Shown here: piece by piece, positions 1 to 5,678 of the stretch
Layout: each line of letters opens with the position of its first letter
How positions within the stretch are numbered: the stretch's first letter is position 1
NCBI GenBank assembly: GCA_030052355.1
Contig: JASIGS010000098.1
Span: 1 to 8,884, forward strand
Source of the DNA: Streptosporangiaceae bacterium
Lineage (GTDB): Bacteria > Actinomycetota > Actinomycetes > Streptosporangiales > Streptosporangiaceae
DNA length: 8,884 nucleotides
Direction of reading: 5' to 3'
Translations under genes and position numbers: made by a program
The notes under the pieces: generated by a model
Databases searched by the model: none
Seen by the model: the letters and a program-made list of their open reading frames with translations, nothing else
Told to the model about the DNA's origin: nothing

Positions 1-101
1 CGGTCGGCAGCGACATCTGGATCGCCCTCGCCTGGTGCCTCAGCATCCTGATCGTCGCCTACAGCCTCGCCATGGTCACTTACCGCCGCAAGGCCTCCTG
101 A
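1..101 (+). CDS. ABC-2 type transporter permease, C-terminal end (partial)
   Basis: Only the last 32 codons are present; codons run in phase from base 3 and stop with TGA at 99-101. The peptide has one hydrophobic helix, about residues 6-26 (starting WIALAWCLSILIVAYSLA), followed by a positively charged tail, TYRRKAS. A final transmembrane helix that ends in a basic Y-R-R/K tail is typical of the last helix of DrrB-like ABC-2 permeases, which export drugs, lipids or glycans together with an ATPase subunit encoded just upstream. That ATPase would lie outside the window. The family call rests on this short tail alone; another multi-helix membrane protein is possible. It reads towards otsB but is separated from it by about 370 bases and a hairpin, so it is probably a separate transcript. 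Confidence 0.55.
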   Translation, partial: VGSDIWIALAWCLSILIVAYSLAMVTYRRKAS

Positions 102-105
102 GTAC

Positions 106-148
106 AGCAATCACAGGCCAGCCCACGAGAGTCTGACTGCCGATTGCT
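106..148 (+). terminator. Imperfect hairpin just after the permease stop codon
   Basis: AGCAATC (106-112) is the exact reverse complement of GATTGCT (142-148). Inside it GGC (116-118) pairs with GCC (139-141) and CAG (119-121) with CTG (133-135), with 3-nt bulges on each side and an 11-nt loop. This makes 13 base pairs beginning 5 nt after the stop codon. There is no clean U-tract (TGCCCTTCT follows), which is common for actinomycete terminators. The function is inferred from position and structure. Confidence 0.45.
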
Positions 149-459
149 TGCCCTTCTGGTCATCGCCCGAGGACGTGACGTGGAGCCGGAGATCTTGATT
201 TTGGCGTGCACGAGGTGCTGATAGCCCACGACCTATTGCCGGCCACGGTCTGCCGCTACGCGGGGGCCATTGTGCAGCATGTATGCGTGCACGTTGATAC
301 CGGCTAAGCACGCCGCGATGAGCCCGGCCGATCGCCAGGATGACCAGGTCCATCGGCGGTGACAGATAGGCGATCGCGTCCGCGCTCGGCGCTGTGACCA
401 CCCCGAACGTGGCCGAGACCGCGGCCGTCCGAATGTGGGAGCGCGTGGTGGTGGCGGTG
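149..459. other. Intergenic stretch with no convincing gene
   Basis: The plus strand is broken by stops in all three frames. The minus strand has an open frame from an ATG at 473 to a TGA at 111 (120 codons). About its first 50 codons are rich in G/C at the third position, but the bias then fades, no ribosome-binding site is evident, and I recognise no family. It may be a decayed or spurious frame. The stretch also holds two copies of GCGTGCACG (204-212 and 285-293), listed separately. Confidence 0.4.
204..293. repeat. Pair of palindromic CGTGCACG elements upstream of otsB
   Basis: The 9-mer GCGTGCACG occurs at 204-212 and again at 285-293, 81 nt apart. Its core CGTGCACG is a perfect 8-bp palindrome. 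Both copies lie between the permease and otsB. They could be binding sites for a dimeric regulator, but a short GC-rich palindrome twice in a GC-rich region may also be chance. Confidence 0.25.
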
Positions 460-471
460 TATGCTCGCACC
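460..471 (+). promoter_or_regulatory. Probable -10 box for leaderless otsB mRNA
   Basis: TATGCT (460-465) fits the TANNNT -10 pattern of actinobacterial housekeeping promoters and is followed by 6 nt and then the ATG at 472. That spacing would put the transcription start at or next to the A of the ATG, giving a leaderless message. No Shine-Dalgarno is visible before this ATG, which supports the idea. No good -35 match is seen at 17-18 nt. Confidence 0.45.
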
Positions 472-1302
472 ATGGTGAACACGAGCACTGCGGCTGGCGA
501 TGCGGGATTGGCTGCCATTATCAGTGGGTCTAGCCAGGCTCTTCTGGCTTTTGATTTCGACGGAGTAATTTCACCCATTGTGGCGGACCCAGAGCTTGCC
601 CAGCCGTTTCCCGGAACTTTTGATGTGCTCGCGAGTCTTGGCGATTCAGTCGGTGCTATTGCGATCATCACTGGGCGGCCGGTGTCGTTCATGATTTCGC
701 GTAATGGCTTCGATACACTAGCCACAATTCCGCACTTTGCCATCTATGGTCATTATGGCCTTGAGCGCTGGGACACTCAGTCCCAGACGATCGCTACGGG
801 CCCGGTCGACGACGGCATCGCGGTCGTGCGCAAGGAACTTGTCGCCCTCCTGCAGCAGCCCGGCATGCCGGACGGCGCCTGGGTCGAGGACAAGGGCAGC
901 GCGGTGGCCGTGCATACCCGCCGGACAGCTGACCCCGCCGCATCGCTCGAGATGCTGAGCCAGCCCGTCCGTGATATCGCAGGGCGTCATCAGCTGCATG
1001 TCGAGCTCGGCAAGATGGTGCTCGAGGTACGGACTCCCGGCGTGCACAAAGGCGACGTGCTGCGCGAGGTTGTCAGGGAGATGACTATCGGGTCTGTGCT
1101 CTACGCCGGAGACGACCTTGGCGACCTGAGCGCCTTCGCCGTGGTAGACGAGCTCAGGGCCGATGGCGTGCCGGGTGTCAAGGTGTGCAGTGCCTCGATC
1201 GAGGCGCCCGAGGTAGCCGCGGCCGCCGACCTGGTCGTGGACGGTCCGGCGGGGATCGCTGACCTACTCAGGGATATTCAGCGTCAGATCAAGCAGTTTT
1301 AA
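472..1302 (+). CDS. otsB: OtsB-type trehalose-phosphatase (HAD superfamily)
   Basis: A 276-residue HAD phosphatase. Motif I is FDFDGVISPI (nucleophile D28, acid/base D30). Motif II is IITGRP (T67). The OtsB signatures YGHYGLE (92-98) and WVEDKGSAVAVHTRR (137-151) are present. The motif III lysine is K193 in GVHKGD and motif IV is YAGDDLGDLSAF (D214, D215). OtsB removes phosphate from trehalose 6-phosphate in the cytoplasm; with no OtsA in the window, the substrate could be another sugar or amino-sugar phosphate. I chose the ATG at 472 because homologues begin shortly before motif I and a -10-like box sits just upstream. An in-frame GTG at 394 would add 26 residues. Motif IV has GDDLGD where textbook OtsB has GDDxTDE; I believe this variant also occurs in actinomycete homologues. 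The first ~110 codons have clearly weaker G/C third-position bias than the rest. It converges with the sulfotransferase gene, 24 nt away. Confidence 0.85.
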   Translation: MVNTSTAAGDAGLAAIISGSSQALLAFDFDGVISPIVADPELAQPFPGTFDVLASLGDSVGAIAIITGRPVSFMISRNGFDTLATIPHFAIYGHYGLERWDTQSQTIATGPVDDGIAVVRKELVALLQQPGMPDGAWVEDKGSAVAVHTRRTADPAASLEMLSQPVRDIAGRHQLHVELGKMVLEVRTPGVHKGDVLREVVREMTIGSVLYAGDDLGDLSAFAVVDELRADGVPGVKVCSASIEAPEVAAAADLVVDGPAGIADLLRDIQRQIKQF

Positions 1303-1325
1303 CGGATGCCAGGTTCTGGCCGCTG
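1303..1325. terminator. Small hairpin between convergent stop codons
   Basis: GCCAG (1308-1312), loop GTT, CTGGC (1316-1320) forms a perfect 5-bp stem. CGG (1303-1305) can pair with CTG (1323-1325) beyond a 2x2 mismatch, counting one G-T pair. It fills the 24-nt gap between otsB (stop 1300-1302) and the minus-strand sulfotransferase (stop 1327-1329), where a two-way terminator would be expected. The stem is short and lacks a strong U-tract. Confidence 0.35.
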
Positions 1326-1326
1326 A

Positions 1327-2265
1327 TCAGCTGAGATAGCCCAGCCGGCGAAGCTCGTCACCCGCAAGCTCCTCGAACTCCGCGATCTGCGCAAGGGTCA
1401 GCTCGGTCTTGTACCTGCCGACGCGGCCGGCCGTGATAGGACGTCTGACAGCCTGCGCAGCCGGATGAGCCCACGGGCAATCCAGCAGCGAGTGGGGATA
1501 GTCGGCGTGACGAACCAGTGCTTCGTGGAACGGGATGCCGAGAAACTCGGCCATGACGGCAGTGGTTTGACGCGGCTCGGCCACTAGGTCCTCATACCTG
1601 ACCTCAAGGTAGCGGCCCGGCGGTGCCACCAGGCGCGGCCGCGAGATCACGTGCAGCCACTCCCGCGCTGCCTCCGGTATCGACTTGAATCCCCACCCCG
1701 GGACTGAGTACAGGTGCGACGCCGCCAGATCCCGGCCGTCTCGCACGATGTGTATGAAGCGTGCTCTAGGCCAGATTCGTGCATAGACATCGACATCGCG
1801 GATCCTGCGCTGCAGCTTGATGCCCCAGCGCACGGCCCCGTTCTGAGCCTGACGCATGCTGCCGAGCCGGTCTATCAGTACACACCTGTCGGCCAGCCTG
1901 ACCAGGTCGGTGCCGAGTTCCTCGCGGACCGCTGTGACCGTAGCCGCGAGGCCGTCAAGGCTGATGCCGAAGCGCTGGCACTGCTTGACGAAGTGCGCCC
2001 CGTCGTACCAGAACGGATCCGCTGTGTCGGTTCCCGGGCCGAGCACCCGAGAATCCTTCCTAGCCAGAAGGTCACAAGCGGCGAGGATGTGCGGCCCTAG
2101 GTCGGGCGGCTCGGTGAAGTCGAGTTCAGGCCCGACAACAAGGGCCGGGTGCGCGTCTAGCACCACGCTGAGAAGCGTGGTGCCCGACCGGTTCTGGCCG
2201 CCGAGCAGGACGGCTTCAGACGACAGCGACGGGCCCTCGGGTTCCGTAACCAGACCGCTGGTCAC
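1327..2265 (-). CDS. PAPS-dependent sulfotransferase
   Basis: A 312-residue protein with the sulfotransferase fold. The 5'-phosphosulfate loop is GGQNRSGTTLLSVVLDAHP (22-40). The 3'-phosphate-binding segment is RARFIHIVRDGRDLAASHL (167-185). YLEVRYEDLVAEPRQT (219-234) and VGRYKTELT (282-290) match the C-terminal part of Sulfotransfer_1/3 proteins. Such enzymes move sulfate from PAPS to a hydroxyl or amine of a small molecule or glycan; there is no signal peptide, so it should be cytoplasmic. The start is the GTG at 2265, whose GTGA overlaps the aminotransferase TGA by 4 nt, indicating translational coupling. An in-frame ATG at 2289 would give 320 residues with more overlap; neither has a strong Shine-Dalgarno. 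It is the last gene of the operon, so it probably makes a late modification. The acceptor is unknown. Confidence 0.82.
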   Translation of the reverse strand: MTSGLVTEPEGPSLSSEAVLLGGQNRSGTTLLSVVLDAHPALVVGPELDFTEPPDLGPHILAACDLLARKDSRVLGPGTDTADPFWYDGAHFVKQCQRFGISLDGLAATVTAVREELGTDLVRLADRCVLIDRLGSMRQAQNGAVRWGIKLQRRIRDVDVYARIWPRARFIHIVRDGRDLAASHLYSVPGWGFKSIPEAAREWLHVISRPRLVAPPGRYLEVRYEDLVAEPRQTTAVMAEFLGIPFHEALVRHADYPHSLLDCPWAHPAAQAVRRPITAGRVGRYKTELTLAQIAEFEELAGDELRRLGYLS

Positions 2266-3587
2266 CGCGGCTGGCCCCGGCGTGCCCATGCGCGCACGCT
2301 GTCCGGGGTCGACGCGAACGCCTCGCGTCCGAATTCGACCAGAGCAGCCAGAAAGCCAGACTCGTCCCGCCCTCCAGGCTCGCCCACTGCCACTGCATGG
2401 TCGGTCATAGCCGAGGCCAGCGCCGGCGGCGCGGCCGCAAGCGCGCTTTCTATGTCCTCTTCTGTAACGGCTGACGACGGCATGAACCGGCCGCCGTACT
2501 GCATCAGGAAACCGGCAGCCCACATGCGCTGGCAGAAGCTCGTGCCCAGGCCTGGATCCGCGAAGACCATGTCGAACATCGTCGGCACGCCCGCCGTCCA
2601 CGCGTCAACACCAGCGCTGCGAAACAGGTCGTCCAGGCCGGCCATGAGCCTGCTGCCGGTCGCGTGGATCCGGTCGAGCACGTCGCCGTCCGCGTAGGCG
2701 TCAAGAGTGGCCATTGCGGCCGCGAACGGCGTCGTCTCGCGCTGGAAGGTGTTGCCCAGGTAAGTCCTCTCCGCTGCCTTGAGGATGTCGCCGCGCCCGG
2801 ATACGCACGACAGTGCCATGCCGTTCGCCAGCCCCTTGCTCAGGGTTATGACGTCCGGCTCGATTCCCGCGGCCTTGCTGTAACCGCCCCAGGCGTAGCG
2901 GAAACCGGTCATGACCTCGTCCACCACTAGTAGTGCACCGTGTCTCCTGCAGACAGCCTCGACTTCACGGGCGAACTCGTGCGGATAGACGGACACCTCG
3001 GGAGTGACGATCACTGCAGCAACCCCACCGTGTTTGGCTGCAAGATCGTTCAGGACACCCAGGTCATAGCCGAAGTCGAAGGTCTCGGGATCACGGTTGG
3101 CCAGCGCGAGTTGCGGACGGTACTGCAAATGCCAGTCATGCCAGCCGTGGAACCCACTGGTCAGCAACACGCGGCGCCCGGTCGCAATCCGGGCGAGGCG
3201 GGCCGCGGCCGTTGTAGCACAAGACCCGGTTCGGAAGAAGATGGACCGCTCGGCACACGGAAATATCTCGGCTAGTCGTTCCGCTACGTAAACCCGGTAC
3301 GTAGAGATCGGACCCGGCAGAATCCCCCCGCTGCGGCGCATCTCGTTGATCGTCTGTTCCAGCACGCCCGGATGCCCGGCGCCGAGCGGCGCCGCACCGC
3401 TGCAGGAGGTGAAGTCGATGTACTCGCTGCCGGCCGCGTCGTAGACGTGCGAGCCAGTGGCGCGTTCCATGACGATCGGGAAGCGCCGGTCCAGGTCCCA
3501 CGTGTCCGACGCCGTTACGTTCCTCGCCCGTGCGAGCAGGCTGGCGGCGTCGGCGGCGACCGGCTTGTCAGTCCGGGAAGCTGTCAC
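2262..3587 (-). CDS. Class III PLP aminotransferase, glutamate-1-semialdehyde aminomutase-like
   Basis: A 441-residue fold-type I, class III aminotransferase. FHGWHDW (146-152) is a signature of the GSA-aminomutase-like branch. LLVVDEVMTGFR (219-230) carries the PLP-binding Asp223, and ITLSKGLANG (247-256) holds the Schiff-base Lys251. The phosphate-binding loop reads RTGSCATTAA (119-128), with a Cys (C123) where most relatives have Glu or Asp. It would transfer an amino group to an aldehyde or ketone. True HemL is a housekeeping enzyme and would not be expected next to a sulfotransferase and a GMC dehydrogenase, so a biosynthetic role is likelier, as with NeoB or GenB1 in aminoglycoside pathways. 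The GTG start at 3587 has a GGAG ribosome-binding site 7 nt upstream and shares one base with the preceding TAG stop. The frame stays open upstream, but that part is antiphase to the GMC gene. The C-terminal tail after about residue 400 looks like an extension. Confidence 0.85.
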   Translation of the reverse strand: MTASRTDKPVAADAASLLARARNVTASDTWDLDRRFPIVMERATGSHVYDAAGSEYIDFTSCSGAAPLGAGHPGVLEQTINEMRRSGGILPGPISTYRVYVAERLAEIFPCAERSIFFRTGSCATTAAARLARIATGRRVLLTSGFHGWHDWHLQYRPQLALANRDPETFDFGYDLGVLNDLAAKHGGVAAVIVTPEVSVYPHEFAREVEAVCRRHGALLVVDEVMTGFRYAWGGYSKAAGIEPDVITLSKGLANGMALSCVSGRGDILKAAERTYLGNTFQRETTPFAAAMATLDAYADGDVLDRIHATGSRLMAGLDDLFRSAGVDAWTAGVPTMFDMVFADPGLGTSFCQRMWAAGFLMQYGGRFMPSSAVTEEDIESALAAAPPALASAMTDHAVAVGEPGGRDESGFLAALVEFGREAFASTPDSVRAWARRGQPR

Positions 3588-5191
3588 TAGGCATCTCCAG
3601 TGTGCGCGGATATGCAGCTGAACGGGTTGCCAGTACGTCCTCCCGCGCCAAGGCGACGAGCAATTTCCGTCGACACGCGCCAGGAATTCGCCTGGATGGT
3701 GAGGGTTGGATTGACGCCGCCGGAATAAGGAAAGAAGCCGCCATCCACCACATACACGTTGTCGCTGCCGTGCACGCGTCCCCACCGGTCCACCACCGAT
3801 GTCCGCGGATCCGCTCCCGCGCGGCAGGTCCCATGCAAGTGCCGGCTGCCCAGTTCGTATCCGGACTCGTGCTCGGCGATGTTCGACGCGCCGGCGGCCC
3901 GCAGAATCTGCCTCGCCTGGCCGGTCAGGTACCTGAGCCGGGCAGCGTCCGTCCGGTGCGTCTGGTACTGCATGACGAGCTTCGGCACCCCGTCCGCGTC
4001 GGTCTCGGCGGACAGGAGCACACGGTTCCTGAGCATGGGCTGGTCTGCCGCCAGACAGTGCAGCCGCAGCCGGGTTCGCCCGGCAGCGCAATGGCCGTCG
4101 TGCTGGCTCGCCTCGTAGATCAGGCCCCCCAAGCCGGTCGGTGCGGCCTGGTCCAGATAGTGATCGGTGAAGGCCACTGTCGAGAAGGGGCCACCGACCC
4201 GGCTGAGGCTGCCGCGGCTGGGGACGTCGCCTGTGACGTAACTGCTCACTTTGAAGGACAGGCCGCGGCCGACCATCCCGTAGCGGCCGCCATGCGCGCC
4301 GCCGCGGGGACGGTAGCCAGAGCGCAGGAGCAGCGCGGCTGACTGCACCGCGTTCGCGGCCAACACCACCGCCCCAACCTTCGTCGTGCGCCGCCGCCGC
4401 GCCGCCCGGTCCAGCCATTCGACCTCGGCTGCCCGGTGACTGCCCGTGAACACCAGGTGCAGCGCGCGGCTGCTCAGGGACAGTGTGAGCGCACCGGTGG
4501 CCGCCAGCGGACTGACCAGCATCGCGGCAGTATCGGCCTTGGCGCCGGTCGGGCACACGAACTCGTTGCAGGGGCCGCACCGATGACACGCAGGGCGGCC
4601 GCGATAGGCGATCGAGTTGATGGCGAGCGGGGTCGGGAACGGCCGCAAGCCCAGCCGACGCCCGGCGGCAGCAAGCAGCTCGCCAGGAACGCTGAACGGA
4701 TGCGGTGGCATCACAGGCGCCGTGCTTTCCGGGTCCGTCGGATCAGCGCCCGCCCTCCGGGCGATCCCTACCAGGCGCTCTACTTCGTCGTACCAGGGCA
4801 TGAGCTCCTCGTATCCGATCGGCCACGCCGGATCTAGCGCATCGGCCGCGGCATGCGCCGATGCATCGAAGTCCACCCGCCGAAACCGGAACGCGATGCC
4901 GGCAAAGAATGGCATCCCACCGCCCAGGGAACGGGCGCTCCACGGGCGACCAGCGGGCGTCGGCGCGCCGCCCTCCCCACGGACCAGGGCCGACGGCCAT
5001 CCGCGCTCCGCGGTCTGCAGCGACTCACCAGCCTGATGGGATCTGCCTTCCTCCAGGACAAGCACACGCAGGCCAGACCGAACGAGCTCGGCGGCCGCCA
5101 TCGAACCGCCGGCCCCGCTGCCGATCACGCACACGTCCGCGCTCTGCAAGATCGCGGCATCGTTAGCAGATGTGTGCCCGGGGGCCGTCAT
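3587..5191 (-). CDS. GMC-family FAD-dependent dehydrogenase/oxidoreductase
   Basis: A 534-residue GMC flavoprotein. The N-terminal FAD Rossmann motif is VIGSGAGGSMAAAEL (22-36), followed by the ADP-ribose acidic end VLVLEEG (43-49). SLGGGMPFFAG (88-98) matches the FAD-attachment loop. In the C-terminal domain HLHGTCRAG (451-459) carries the expected catalytic His451. NVYVVDGGFFPYSGGVNPTL (478-497) carries Asn494, which takes the place of the second catalytic His of glucose oxidase. A four-cysteine stretch, CHRCGPCNEFVC (202-213), precedes PTGAKAD and is typical of bacterial COG2303-type GMC proteins. These enzymes oxidise an alcohol to an aldehyde or ketone. Followed directly by a class III aminotransferase, it resembles the NeoQ/NeoB pair of neomycin biosynthesis, so an amine-installing role is inferred. 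The ATG at 5191 overlaps the upstream TGA (ATGA); the TAG stop shares a base with the next GTG. No signal peptide or twin-arginine motif is seen. Confidence 0.85.
   Translation of the reverse strand: MTAPGHTSANDAAILQSADVCVIGSGAGGSMAAAELVRSGLRVLVLEEGRSHQAGESLQTAERGWPSALVRGEGGAPTPAGRPWSARSLGGGMPFFAGIAFRFRRVDFDASAHAAADALDPAWPIGYEELMPWYDEVERLVGIARRAGADPTDPESTAPVMPPHPFSVPGELLAAAGRRLGLRPFPTPLAINSIAYRGRPACHRCGPCNEFVCPTGAKADTAAMLVSPLAATGALTLSLSSRALHLVFTGSHRAAEVEWLDRAARRRRTTKVGAVVLAANAVQSAALLLRSGYRPRGGAHGGRYGMVGRGLSFKVSSYVTGDVPSRGSLSRVGGPFSTVAFTDHYLDQAAPTGLGGLIYEASQHDGHCAAGRTRLRLHCLAADQPMLRNRVLLSAETDADGVPKLVMQYQTHRTDAARLRYLTGQARQILRAAGASNIAEHESGYELGSRHLHGTCRAGADPRTSVVDRWGRVHGSDNVYVVDGGFFPYSGGVNPTLTIQANSWRVSTEIARRLGAGGRTGNPFSCISAHTGDA
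3588..3598 (-). promoter_or_regulatory. Ribosome-binding site fixing the aminotransferase start
   Basis: On the minus strand GGAG (3598-3595) lies 7 nt before GTG at 3587, inside the last codons of the GMC gene. This good Shine-Dalgarno decides the start within a frame that is open for more than 300 further codons upstream. Confidence 0.7.
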
Positions 5192-5673
5192 GGCACCAGC
5201 TCGGCGCGCACCGCGTCTCGAAAGACTTCGATGGCGCGACTCAGGCCTTCACGCCATTCCGTGGCGTCCGCCAGCGGCTCGCCTTCGAGGAGCCGACGGG
5301 CCTGGTCATTCCGGGCAAATACCGCCTCAGTCGCCGACTTACAGGCTTGCGTGACGGCAGGCGAGCCGAGCAGCAGCACTGGCTCCCGGCGCGCGACCAC
5401 GCTCTTGATGGCGCGCAGCGCTGCGTCGCGCGCCACGGCTTGATCCCCCCGCTGACCGGCGGCAAGGCTTGCTTTGAGCAGGTCCGATGCGACCTCATAA
5501 CTGTTGCAGGCGACCAGGTACCGCCGATAGCTCTGCAACCGGCTGTCCCGCAGCCACTGTCGCTGCTCAGCCGACCGGGACAGCCGGACACCCAGCCCGA
5601 CACCGATCAGCGAAAGCAAGGGCGCCACGAGGATCGTGATGATCTGAAGCCACAGGGGCAAGGAGTCGGACAT
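5188..5673 (-). CDS. Small membrane-anchored protein of unknown function
   Basis: A 161-residue protein that I do not recognise. Residues 7-31 form one strongly hydrophobic helix (LWLQIITILVAPLLSLIGVG...). It is followed by a basic and polar segment, RLSRSAEQRQWLRDSRLQSY, which by the positive-inside rule would place the rest in the cytoplasm. The remaining ~110 residues look mostly helical, with several Ala/Leu/Arg-rich segments, and have no catalytic motif I can see. N-terminally anchored proteins with a similar R-x-W...Y segment after the helix are frequent in actinomycete genomes as hypothetical proteins. It starts 5 nt after the STAND ATPase stop with no good Shine-Dalgarno, so translation is probably coupled. 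Its stop overlaps the GMC start. Position suggests a partner of the ATPase (membrane sensor, anchor or effector) or a scaffold for the pathway enzymes; both are guesses. Confidence 0.75.
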   Translation of the reverse strand: MSDSLPLWLQIITILVAPLLSLIGVGLGVRLSRSAEQRQWLRDSRLQSYRRYLVACNSYEVASDLLKASLAAGQRGDQAVARDAALRAIKSVVARREPVLLLGSPAVTQACKSATEAVFARNDQARRLLEGEPLADATEWREGLSRAIEVFRDAVRAELVP

Positions 5674-5678
5674 CGCGG

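Noticed and set aside
718..1047. 109-codon minus-strand frame within otsB
   Set aside because: Antisense to the conserved OtsB motifs, with no recognisable features.
2290..2601. N-terminal extension of the sulfotransferase frame to 424 codons
   Set aside because: It overlaps the well-supported aminotransferase C-terminus in another frame, and the PAPS loop is at the normal distance from the GTG at 2265.
2262..3587. Housekeeping HemL for tetrapyrrole synthesis
   Set aside because: Altered phosphate-binding loop, C-terminal extension, and operon partners unrelated to haem synthesis.
3530..4342. 270-codon plus-strand frame
   Set aside because: Antisense shadow of the GMC and aminotransferase genes; low-complexity sequence without domains.
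3588..4589. N-terminal extension of the aminotransferase frame (775 codons in all)
   Set aside because: It lies antiphase inside the GMC gene on the same strand, has no family-like sequence, and a GGAG-GTG start at 3587 fits the family length.
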